From: Rhizodiscina lignyota
Taxonomy: Eukaryota > Ascomycota > Dothideomycetes > Aulographales > Rhizodiscinaceae
Direction: 5' to 3'
DNA: 64,000 bases
Assembly (NCBI GenBank): GCA_010015805.1
Contig: ML978121.1
Span: forward strand, 1,426,001 to 1,490,000
Below, piece after piece: positions 54,982 through 64,000 of this stretch (position 1 is the stretch's first letter; every line of letters starts with the position of its first letter). The notes beneath the pieces are model-generated. The model made no database searches, was not told the DNA's origin, and saw only the letters and a list, made by a program, of their open reading frames with translations. The position numbers and the translations under genes are program-made.

Positions 54982-56135
54982 TTACACTGCACTGTATCCT
55001 CCTCTCGACCCTGGGCCTTGTATGGTGCTCACCACTCGCCTTCCCCAGTCCTTTACTAGGTACGGGATGTCGCGAATGGTGTCGCCGTGTGGCAGGAGAT
55101 CCCAGCCTCTTGCACCGTAGCGATTGTAGTTCAGCCAGGAGCCGAAGATGAGGTAGGCAGAAATGCAGAGGAAGAGGCTTGATAAAACATTGGCATGTGG
55201 CATGCGGCATGTGGCAGAATGAAGGAGGGAGAACTCACATAATCAAGAACCAAGTAAAGAAGCCCCATCCATCTTTGGGATTCAAATCTGGGTTGTTAAC
55301 CGCGTCCTCGCATGCATACTTCGTTTTCCATTCCAGCCTGAGCACACCGACAGCTGGGTCGCCTTCTTGTTTATAGCTCACAAACGTCAAGCTCTTATTC
55401 TTCTTCTCGCCTTCCTCTCCCTTTTCTTCTCCCTCATCGTCCCTCTTCTCTTTCTCATCTCCATCCTCCTTCGGCCGGTCGTCCTCCTCGTCCCCTTCCA
55501 ACCCCGAGCGGTCCTTGTCGCACACCATTTCTATCATGGCCTTCTGCGGTACTCCCTTCTTGTCGTTGAACGGAAATTTCCCGCCGTTGAATTCGATCAG
55601 TAGCCCCTCGCGGTCCGCGTCAGCGTGAGATCCGGAGTTCTTGAGTAGCTGCCACTTTGGGTCCCAGCCCGCTGTCGAGTGGATGAAGTCGCCCGCGATG
55701 GGCACGACGTGCTCGATGCGCGAGGTGTTGTCATTTTTACCCGTGACGTAGTCGATACCGCAGACTGTGATTGAGGGGACTCATGTTAGCTCGGAGGCTT
55801 CTGGTGATGCGTTTGGGTGCCTGATAACTTGGTGTGGGGAGTATGGGAATTGGGTGGAACATACCTCTCGCACCGTTGGGGCATTCTTCGTCGGCGGGGA
55901 CGCCCTTTGTCCTCTTCAACGGTTGACATATGTCGATGGTGTATGTGTGATTGTGGGTGATAAGCTCTTCCGTCTCTATCCAATGTACCACGTGCGGACC
56001 CCCGAGCGGTTTCAGGTTGAAGCGAATTCTATCCTTGACAATGTCGGAGCAGTCGAAGCTAGCTGCGGCGAGGATGAGGCTAGGGAGGGAGAGGAGGGAG
56101 CATAGGCGAATCGTGGGCGCCGATAAGGGCCGCAT
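54982..56135 (-). CDS. ATG27: Autophagy-related protein 27 (type I membrane protein, MRH-type lumenal domain)
   Basis: Atg27-like type I membrane protein that cycles between Golgi, endosome, vacuole and Atg9 vesicles. Three exons: 56135-55865, 55764-55239 and 55177-54982, with introns of 100 and 61 nt, giving 330 aa. Residues 1-25 are a signal peptide (LCSLLSLPSLILAAA). The lumenal domain shows FDCSDIVKDRIRFNLKPLGG, then CPNGARVCGIDYVTG and MIEMVCDK, ending YACEDA. After the second splice the transmembrane helix reads TWFLIILFLCISAYLIFGSW, followed by NYNRYGARGWDLLPHGDTIRD, the conserved cytosolic tail, to SRGGYSAV. A highly charged insert (about residues 178-213, nearly all Asp, Glu, Lys and Gly) interrupts the lumenal domain. 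Splice sites restore exact family text, so the model is secure. Confidence 0.93.
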
Positions 56136-56774
56136 GTTGGAGGTCGTGGTGTATTACAAAAGAGGATCCGCAGTTGTGGAAGGTCGGAAAGGGGAAGGAG
56201 AAGACGGTACTTGAGTTTTGGACGCCGCAGATGGAAAAGGGATTAAAGAGCGACGCCGAAGGAAGATTAGGAGGGTCTAAGTAGAAGGGTGACAGATAAA
56301 TGGGGCTTTGAAGTGTGGAGAGGTTCTTGTTGGCGTTGACTGCGAGCGTGACATCGGCATATGCCTGAACGGCAAAACCTCGGCTCGGCAACTTTGTCGA
56401 AACCTTTTAGTCCAACTCCTTTGGCGTTTTGTATAATGTGTGATGGCTTCGTACTGTCATGGCATCTATTTCATTCCTAACACGAATACATTTCTGACTA
56501 TCAGACCTAGATTTTGCGAGTCCGTACAGAGTAACACGATCTCTAATAAGCTACTGACAGCCGACGATGTCTCACAGCAGACAACCTCCCGAGATCCACG
56601 CCTCGCATCCGCGTGACAATGTACAGAGACAGCACAAACGAATCGACAGAATGACATAAGTACAGGAAACCGCATAAACCAACTAACGATCATGTTCATA
56701 ATCATGACATATTACCGAAATGGTTGCCTTTGTGGCCTTTGTCTCTCATATCGTACCTTTCCTTTTCCGTCGCT
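56136..56774. other. ATG27 promoter and C2H2 gene 3' flank
   Basis: No coding frame is supported. The ATG27 promoter is at the left and the 3' untranslated region of the zinc-finger gene at the right. Confidence 0.4.
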
Positions 56775-58229
56775 TCATCGCCCCTTTGAGTCCTTCTCCT
56801 CGTGCGCCTTACTCTTCCTCCATTTCTCCAGCGTCATGATCGACTTTTTGGCTTGGTCTACCGTCTTGTTCTCCTTGATCAGTTTGTACATTTCCTCAAA
56901 GCAGATCCGTGTGTTGCGGCCGACTTTGCTATGACCAAGGTGCGTTTTGTAGTGTTCTTGAAGGTTGTCGTTCCTGCTGAACCAAGATTTCTTGCATCCA
57001 GGAACATCGCAGTGGAACTCTCTCTTTCCGGTGTGGGTGTATATGTGTCGTCTATGATGTTCGATACGGGCAAATGCCTTTAAGCACCTCGATCCGTCAG
57101 GGAGCATTGCGCCACAGGGATGTTTTTTCGGAACTTTCCCCGTTCGATCGCCGTTCACGTTGTTATCGATTGTGACAGCTATCTTGGTACCTTCGGCGCC
57201 TGGAAGATATCCGGTAACCTGGCGCGCCTCTCGATGCTTCCTCGGCAACGACCGACGTCGTTTCTCCCTCTTCGCTCTTTTGCCGCCAGTCGGCGACTCA
57301 TACATGGAGTGGGTCGTCCCTTTACCGGAACGTCTGAATGATGGGGTGAAGTCCGGGTCATCATCGGACTTCATGTCAACGTCCATGAAAGGTTCCGGCG
57401 ATGCAGTTCGACTCAAGTCGGCAAATCTCAAGCGATGTCCAGACGACGGACTCGGGTCCACCTGCAGAGGGCTGTGCTCGACGAATGTCGCCGAAGGAGC
57501 AATGGTAGATCCATGCTCTGCAACCATACCACCAGGGAGCGAAAATGGCTGCCGGAGCTGATCGATTGGAATGTTTGGAAGACCATTGAATTGGCTGATT
57601 TCGGTGGGAGCTTGCGCAGATCCATAGAAAATGTCGGGCTCCTTCCAACTGTCACATGTTGAGAAGTAATAACCGGACGGATTGCCTGGACCAGTTGAAG
57701 TACAAAACTGAGCAGGGTCTTCTTGGGCAGTGAAAGGCAGGCTTGGCCCAAACGATGATCCAAAGCTACCGGTGGTGGACAAATCCTGATAAGCGACCGA
57801 AGAGGGAACATTGGTTTCAGAGCCACGTATCCATATCCACTCTGTCTCTTGTTGAGCTGAGAAATCCTCTACTGGCGTCACTGGCGTTTGTGGTGTCGCG
57901 ACCGGTACGCTGTCGAAAGAGCTTTTTGAATCCAATACCTGAGACTGTTGGCTCAAGGTAAAGCTACTAAACGAAAGACCGGGATTGACTACGCAGTAGC
58001 TGTTGGAAAGCCCATTGTCTGCTCCTCGTGGCGTTGAAGGACCTTGGGTTGTTTCGACTGAGGACACACTTCCCGGATAGGAACCGAACCCCCAACACTC
58101 TGAAGACGCAATAGAACCTCGTCGTCCTTCCGTTGCAGAGGGAAGTGGAGTCAGCAATCCGCTATGGATATACCCTTCGTCACTCGGAGTCCCTAGGTCG
58201 GTGGTGTCAATACGCAGGTATTGATCCAT
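56775..58229 (-). CDS. C2H2 zinc-finger transcription factor
   Basis: A 484-aa intronless protein. The first true ATG in the frame is 58229 (MDQYLRIDTTDLGTPSD); the frame is open a little further upstream only through a TTG codon. Residues 1-300 are disordered and Ser/Thr/Pro-rich, with several acidic patches typical of activation domains. A basic stretch GKRAKREKRRRSLPRKHRE (about 330) is a likely nuclear localisation signal. Two C2H2 fingers lie near the C terminus: CGAMLPDGSRCLKAFARIEH with HRRHIYTH, and FHCDVPGCKKSWFSRNDNLQ with EHYKTH. A conserved helical tail rich in Lys follows. The second finger is canonical (C-x4-C-x12-H-x3-H); the first has a longer C-C spacing. Its target is unknown. 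A 3.9-kb gene-free upstream region suits a developmentally regulated factor. Confidence 0.9.
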   Translation of the reverse strand: MDQYLRIDTTDLGTPSDEGYIHSGLLTPLPSATEGRRGSIASSECWGFGSYPGSVSSVETTQGPSTPRGADNGLSNSYCVVNPGLSFSSFTLSQQSQVLDSKSSFDSVPVATPQTPVTPVEDFSAQQETEWIWIRGSETNVPSSVAYQDLSTTGSFGSSFGPSLPFTAQEDPAQFCTSTGPGNPSGYYFSTCDSWKEPDIFYGSAQAPTEISQFNGLPNIPIDQLRQPFSLPGGMVAEHGSTIAPSATFVEHSPLQVDPSPSSGHRLRFADLSRTASPEPFMDVDMKSDDDPDFTPSFRRSGKGTTHSMYESPTGGKRAKREKRRRSLPRKHREARQVTGYLPGAEGTKIAVTIDNNVNGDRTGKVPKKHPCGAMLPDGSRCLKAFARIEHHRRHIYTHTGKREFHCDVPGCKKSWFSRNDNLQEHYKTHLGHSKVGRNTRICFEEMYKLIKENKTVDQAKKSIMTLEKWRKSKAHEEKDSKGR

Positions 58230-61200
58230 GCTTGAAGTTGCTTGGAGTCCACTACGTAATGATTCAATCAGCAAGAGGACGGAGCTGAAGCAGGTACACT
58301 TGCGAAGCTCATACCACAGTGCGACAAATGGGAATTATGCGGGGTGACTCAATGAAAATGTCGAGCGTCCACGGACAACATTTATGGACGGAAATCTCTC
58401 TCAATGGACGAATGAGACGAATAACAGGGGACGGAGAGACTCTGCAGGACCAGCCCTCCAAGAGCATGGCCAGAAGGGCATAATGGCAATCTTTTGCGAG
58501 GCGAGCACTAACCGCTGTGAAACAAGAATAATTGCAGACTGCCAAAACGCGGTTCGTGAACGCGCTCTAGTTAGGACCTGACGTAGGAATGGCGTATCGG
58601 ATATCGGCAAAGGCTGGATCTCTCCACAATCGTCAACGTTTTCAGTAGGGCTTCGTCGGTAGACGTTGAATCTGCAGTGCAAGAGTAGGTAGCGCCACCA
58701 AGGGGTCTGGGTGGAAAGGACGACTTAATCTCCCGCAGGTAGATCGGATCGCGCAGGGTCTGCAAGGGATATCCTGAACTGGCAGGATCTTCAGGAACTG
58801 GACAAGTGAAGTGCTTTCAACGGCGGAGGGCCACATGTAAACGAGTACCTTGCAGAATCGTTCGTGTGGGGAGAAAAACGGTCTTTATGAAAGCTAGCTG
58901 AAGTGGTGTGTGCCTCAGCAGGTGAATTGACCATACCCGCCAGCTTGGACCTTGTTGGAATTGAGGGTCTGCCTCGAGAGCATACTGGCCAGTTTTGATC
59001 ATTGCTCTTTCAGCCTTCAGCAAACGCCTCAGACGTGGAATGACACAACACAGGTTTGCCACAAAGCAAGCTCGACGCAAAATGCTACAGCCACCTCCAC
59101 CACGGTTCTGCAGGCACTGCGATAACATCTGCATTTCCACGATGCCACATCTTCGAAGAATCTGCTCGACGTTCTGCGCTAGCAAGCTCGAGTCGCATCT
59201 TGCCCCTGAGCTTGCAGCTGCAGAAAATGACTTGCAGACGCGTCCAGCCATACTGCACCCCACAGCATGAACTGGGATTGATCCAAAGATTATCCAGTGA
59301 TTTTGCAGCGCAGTACATGGCTACCGGCTGTGTAAGGCGATACTGAAATGACTATCATCGTGTGAACTTTCCCTGCGCACTAGATCGCAGCTATTCGTGC
59401 GGGACTAAGAACGCAGACAAGGTATACAGAGGAATGAAAACAGTCTGTGGCACACATCTCCGCCAAGTTTCTCCACCAGCCTTCAACACACTTTTCCCGT
59501 GCGCCAATCGTACCACTTTCTGCGAAGCGTATCGCTCAAGCTAATCTTCATTCGAGACCCACTTGGCGGAAAGGCAAAGAGGCTGTTTTGTGTCAGAATG
59601 CACTTCAACTGACCTGCTGAAAGAGGGCTGTGGCGGATCAGTCAGCCTGGAATGGATGGCTAGCACGACCTTCTGGGGATAGGCAAAATTTACGATTGGA
59701 TACCAAAGGGACGGGTATGGCGTAGATCGCATAGGCCAGCTACAGCTGTCAAAATCCCGCCCACTGCCTATTTGGACAACAACGCTCTCCACCACGTTTT
59801 TGGAGGTCACTACAACCTCCATCCAGTCTTTCAAGTTGATTGAGTACAACATGACATGTCTCCTCTTCTGAAAAGGTCGCACATCATCGTTTGAATTCAG
59901 CACTGGCGTTTCTCAGTAGGGCCGAATAGCGCCGCTCGATTAGGACGTTGTACAACGTCTGCAAATTCTATATGCAGTAGGGGCTTGGACCTCTTATAGC
60001 TCAAAGCTGAATCGGAGAAGACACATCGAATATTCCGTGGAGCAACAGTTGCCGATAGCGAGCTAGCCACCACTAAAGTGGCCTACATGTCTTAAACCCG
60101 CTGCAGGCTACGCGAGAACCCAGAGGAATGAACCTTCAGGATATCGCCGACCTCGGAGCCAGAACGAGGCGCGAGGCTCAAGTGGAGATCCCGACGGTGG
60201 CTGCATTGCTTCTTTCTTCTGGAACTCAGAAGAAGACGTCAGTCTGGAAACTGGAGAGAAGTCACGCAACTGTGGATCCTCGTTGGATCTTCTTTGTATT
60301 CCCAACAGTGTCTCATCCATTCCTGTCCGGATCCGTCTTTCCAGTGTGTGTACTCGAAGGTGGTGGTGAACACAGGATAAATGCCAACAAGGGCCCGAAA
60401 TGGAGTCGACTCTCTACCGGGGTAACGGAGGAGCCCATTGGTCGGATACAGTCTGGCCGATCATGTCAACGTTGTGAAAAATAACGGTTCGCCGACGGCT
60501 CCCTGCATCGTGAGAACAAAGAAACGCGCTCTCTGGAGATGAGTTTCAACAGACGCGAGAGTCGCCTGCGAGGTCATTGGCCTGAGGCCATTGCAGATGC
60601 GTTCCTCACAAGGGCGGCTGGGCAGGCTAGCGCGCCAGACGCGGTCGATAGCGAGATGAGATGCTTCACGCCAAGCACAATATGCAGACATGTCATACTG
60701 ATGGTGGAGAAAATGGTCTGGGGACGGGAGTGCTTTTCCTTGATTTTTCCATGTCTATTGCTGTCCCCAATTTGCGGTCGCTTCTCTTTCCGGTCTCAGT
60801 TCCAACTGCTCGTCCGTGAGACACTTGTGTCTCATACCGATGAGAACATTGATCATCTGTTGCCCGTTGATCAGTACCCTCTCACTGGCACTTGACATGT
60901 CCATTCCCCCTATGCATCGATTTGTACTGCCGACTGAGTCAGTGCCCGAGGCGAGCCGGATCTGCGTCGTAGCGTCCGGTGACGACCTGTCTCAAACATG
61001 CACAACACCGCTCCACGTGAGTGGACGAGTAGGCGCTGTATGTCTCAACAGGCCTGGCATTCGCGCAATGACATTCGCGCAACGGCATTGTCTTGGGTCC
61101 GTGAGGTCTGGTCTTTGCCATTCAACATGCGGTACAAATGCATCGGGCCGAGTTGACGTGCGTACAGCAACGCAGAGAGATCACAGGGCGCACCCACGGT

Positions 61201-62116
61201 TGACAGTGCTACGACATACATCTCTCCAGGCAGCACCGTTGTGAGTGGTCTCTGCGGCAGGCGCGCATAACCAGTACGTTTCGTTTGTGAGGTCTCTTCT
61301 CTGAGGTGGGATGACAAGTTCGGATTTGAATCGAATCGTCTACTGTTCGGTACAGTACAGTCTGTTGGTCAATCTGACCAGAATGTGGATGATCTATCAT
61401 GCGTAAATCGCGACCGTCAGTCTAGATGTGGTTCCCAAAATTCCAGTCCGTCTATGTCTTGGTAACATAACCATCATTCCTGCCTCCTTTCCATGTCCCT
61501 GAAACCCATATGTTACAACAGCGCTTGGGAAACCGAACCGAAAACGCCAGTACTATGCAGTAAGCAGAATTTCGTATAACACGTCCAACCATATGTTTTT
61601 CATCTCCCAGTGACGTTGATCGATATCTTCGTTTCACGTCTTCGGTTTCACGTCTTCGGGACTTCCAGATGTGATTTCTTAAGCGCTAAGTTCAGATCCC
61701 CTTGTGTGAAATGCTCGTCGTTTCTCTGCGTCGGCGATTTCGCTATGCCGTTCGTGAGAGGCGACTTCGGTCGCGTTACAAGTCGGCTCGACTGATTTCG
61801 CGGCCGCGGCGATGTCGGTCGCGATGCGCCGGCGGTGGTATCTTCATTTGTCGCCTGGCGAGAGAGCCCGACTGTGAGGGAAGACTCACGTCAGCGCCGG
61901 GTGTCTATACGAAGAACTCTTAATATCGGACATGTACGGCAAAGCAATGGATTGCTACTAGGGAGGTAGACATGTATGCGCCACTTCCAAGTCTACAGTG
62001 AGACCAAGTAGAGTGATGATGCTTGCAGAGAAGTAATACGAGAGTATGAGGGGACAATGGAGGAATGATGGTTAGGGGCACGAATCTAAACGGCTATGTC
62101 TATGCCATCCATGTCT
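58230..62116. other. 3.9-kb gene-free region upstream of the C2H2 gene
   Basis: Scattered short frames on both strands (for example 58817-59263 minus and 60816-61244 plus) without domains, splice support or good starts. It is probably an extended promoter and leader of the C2H2 factor. The right end is the 3' side of the small Ser-rich gene. Confidence 0.45.
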
Positions 62117-62317
62117 ATGAAGAGCACTCTCTCGGCTCCTTCGGACAACAATCAACGCCAATCTCATGAAGAGCATACTCCTCCCGGCTCTTTCGGCTGC
62201 AATGCGACATGAGGAAATGATGGACAATGAACGCCAACCCAATGAAGAGCATACTCCTCTCGGCTCTTTCGGATGCAACGCGACATGAGAAATGCTGGAC
62301 AATTAACGCCAAACCAA
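62117..62317. repeat. Tandem repeat, 76-bp unit, two full copies and one shortened
   Basis: Units start ATGAAGAGCA at 62166 and 62242 and are near identical over 76 bp (containing CGGCTCTTTCGG, GACATGAG and ACGCCAA). A first copy at 62117-62165 lacks about 27 internal bases. The array lies just past the stop codon of the gene ending at 62343, possibly inside its 3' untranslated region. No coding role is seen. Confidence 0.85.
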
Positions 62318-62342
62318 TGCAATCGTGACTTTCATGTGTAGC

Positions 62343-62819
62343 TTAGAACGACCATGACTCCAAGGAAGACCTCAACGCACCGTTTGCAACGTCGCTTGCA
62401 TCTTCCTTTCCTTCCTCTAGCCCATCGGGAGGAAGCTCTAAGCTCCCACCCCTCTGAAAGCTCTTCCTCATTCCTGCCGTGCCAGCCGTCGTCACGCTCC
62501 CATTTCTCGATGGTCCAGTTGTGACACTGCCCGCACGACTGGGCATTCTGCTTCCCATCGGACTGTACATGCTCTGATGCGACCTTCGCCGCCACGCTTT
62601 TGCGAACGAGAATGCTTCAAGATGCTCCTTGTGTTCTTTGGCGACAGGTCGCCGGTATTTTAACGGCGGCATCTTCTCTCCCGGCTTATAAACATTTGGA
62701 TTTGTACGGTAGTCGAGGGTGGTGCCATTGGTGTTGGTTTTGGAGAGCGAGGAGGTATCGGAGTTGCCGCTGGAGGAGTTGCGGGAGAATGTCTTCCTCA
62801 GGCGCTCGCGGAAAGGCAT
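62343..62819 (-). CDS. Small Ser-rich basic fungal protein
   Basis: A 158-aa single-exon protein with an ATG at 62819. It begins MPFRERLRKTFSRNSSSGNS, a basic amphipathic start followed by Ser/Thr-rich sequence. A central block, GEKMPPLKYRRPVAKEHKEH, continues LEAFSFAKAWRRRS. I believe this type of short protein (PFR+RLR+xFSR start) recurs in ascomycetes, but I know no function. There is no signal peptide, membrane segment or enzyme motif. RNGSVTT- and SRAGSVTT-like repeats suggest phosphorylation by basophilic kinases (inference). A 76-bp tandem array lies immediately downstream. Confidence 0.7.
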   Translation of the reverse strand: MPFRERLRKTFSRNSSSGNSDTSSLSKTNTNGTTLDYRTNPNVYKPGEKMPPLKYRRPVAKEHKEHLEAFSFAKAWRRRSHQSMYSPMGSRMPSRAGSVTTGPSRNGSVTTAGTAGMRKSFQRGGSLELPPDGLEEGKEDASDVANGALRSSLESWSF

Positions 62820-64000
62820 GGTGGCTGAATTGGATATTTATTTCGAGAATATTAGAATGGAAGAATATTTAATTGAAGGCCAATTGATCGCTAAAATATG
62901 GCGTTTGACGTTATGGAGGCGGAGATTAGCGGCCTGACGATTGGTGGTCGAGGCGTGGCGGCGTCATGCACGCGATAGGGATCGCGTCGATAAGGTGACG
63001 TTCTGGAAGACGGTTCGATGCAGGCTGTGCCAGCGTTATAAGAGAGACATATCTACCTGCGGTTTCAGGTTCGGAGATGAAGAGATATCCAAAGCACCGC
63101 GAGACATGTGAGAAGGCGGCGTACGTACGCACGTCGAGAGGTCGAGCGGATATTTTAAATACGCCTCATGCCTGGCGATTCTCCCGCCGCCCGCAAGGTG
63201 GCATCCGAATCGTGGGTGCGTGTTTGGGGTGTGATGGGGACGGGGGATGCTCCTTGGGGCAAAACCGGGGCTTGCGGGAGGTTGCGGCTCCTTAGCTTGA
63301 ACATGCTTCGCTGAGCTTTTCCTCGCCTTCGCGACGCTGCTGGGATGGCATGCTCTGCACGGCTAAACGTTGGGCGGAGCTCGTTGGTCGTTCAGGAAGG
63401 TGGCCGGACAAGCTCCTGAAAGCGTTGGGGAAGGCTGACTGCTGCTTTCTTGGTCGCTGAAGCTTTGATGCTTTTGGGGACTGCCAATTCGTATCTGGCA
63501 CACATCCTGCATGGTGTTGCATCTCTGCTCGTTAGGAGGCTGACAGTTGTTTGGCATGGTCCCTCTCGTCTTACGGGGGTCTATTACGATACGCAGATTT
63601 GATCAACCCACGATCTTCCAGCGTGCTCTCGGTGCCTCGCGGATTCGCGCTGTCGTTTACCATGTTTCGATTGTGGCGAGCGCTTTGTCGGGAAAGAACC
63701 GGATCAACGGTTGTCTTACGACCCCCACTGATAGCATATTTGCCTGTAAAAGGGAGGCAGGTCTTACTAGAGATAGCAGAAGGGTCGAGGGATACTTGGG
63801 TACTTCGCCCCATGTCAGAGAAGGAATTCAGCCGTCGGATGCGGCCGAGCATGGTGGGATTATTGCAGCCACAGCCAGCCACTTCGTAGTTCGTAATGCT
63901 GTCCAGAGCGACGAGCAACCTGGAAGAGTGCATTCAGCTCGGGGCTGCGCAGAACACGAGTTCACGAGACGTGCGGAGCCTGATTGAGGCAGGCATAGCA
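62820..64000. other. Right-edge region without a supported gene
   Basis: Contains the promoter of the small Ser-rich gene. Minus-strand frames at 63292-63557 open with a real ATG but carry only low-complexity sequence without a domain, and plus-strand frames at 63547-63987 are no better. A gene running off the window cannot be excluded. Confidence 0.35.

Noticed and set aside
58230-58274. Extending the C2H2 protein 15 codons upstream
   Set aside because: The upstream codon is TTG, not ATG; the first ATG is at 58229.
63292-63557. Two overlapping minus-strand frames at the right edge
   Set aside because: One begins with a real ATG, but both are low-complexity and neither matches a family; evidence is too weak to call a gene.
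1-64000. tRNA, rRNA and CRISPR-type arrays
   Set aside because: No cloverleaf-like B-box with matching acceptor stem and no regularly spaced repeats were seen by eye; a tRNAscan run would be decisive.

Overview
The window reads as nuclear DNA of a filamentous ascomycete, most likely a dothideomycete (an inference from gene content, not a database result). Coding genes are spaced 0.2-5 kb apart on both strands. Most are cut by short introns (47-280 nt) with GTANGT-type donors, CTAAC-type branch sites and YAG acceptors. Repeats carry C-to-T/G-to-A decay of the kind left by repeat-induced point mutation (RIP). I rebuilt exon structures by joining frames at splice signals and checking that each total is divisible by three and matches the family pattern. 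I saw no tRNA, rRNA, CRISPR or operon-like structure.

Layout. 1-9 kb holds housekeeping and stress genes: transaldolase, Cu/Zn superoxide dismutase, the intronless Tudor-SN nuclease-like protein and a nitrilase. 9.2-10.7 kb holds an uncharacterised fungal protein with a possible PD-(D/E)xK core. 11.4-12.7 kb is a transposon graveyard, with a decayed LINE ORF1 and a 225-bp element bounded by inverted repeats. 13-18.5 kb has a tail-anchored coiled-coil protein, a broken gene of a locally dispersed family, and an RfeG-like regulator. 18.5-27.8 kb is gene-poor. It contains a small secreted cysteine-rich protein, an intact GFA/CENP-V enzyme, remnants of the dispersed family, a truncated acyl-CoA dehydrogenase and a RIP-mutated copy of its last exon. 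27.8-43.7 kb is a denser block: a 1342-aa helical protein, a cellulose-synthase-like GT2 divergent from a membrane-anchored GH12 glucanase, a carnosine N-methyltransferase-like enzyme, a membrane-anchored cupin and a Gln/Tyr-rich protein. After a 4.7-kb gene-free stretch, 48.4-58.2 kb holds mitochondrial ribosomal protein S9 head-to-head with elongation factor 1-gamma, a class II cAMP phosphodiesterase, Atg27 and a C2H2 zinc-finger regulator. A 4.1-kb gap, a tandem repeat and a small Ser-rich basic protein finish the window.

How the genes work together. The most suggestive arrangement is the divergent GT2/GH12 pair (32.4-36.9 kb). A processive beta-glycan synthase and an anchored beta-1,4-glucanase share a 532-bp intergenic region, like bacterial synthase-glucanase units. 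The MRPS9/eEF1-gamma pair shares 236 bp and could coordinate mitochondrial and cytosolic translation. Transaldolase (NADPH supply) and SOD1 are adjacent but probably separately controlled. Three regulator-like genes (RfeG-like, the Gln-rich protein and the C2H2 factor) have the longest gene-free upstream regions.
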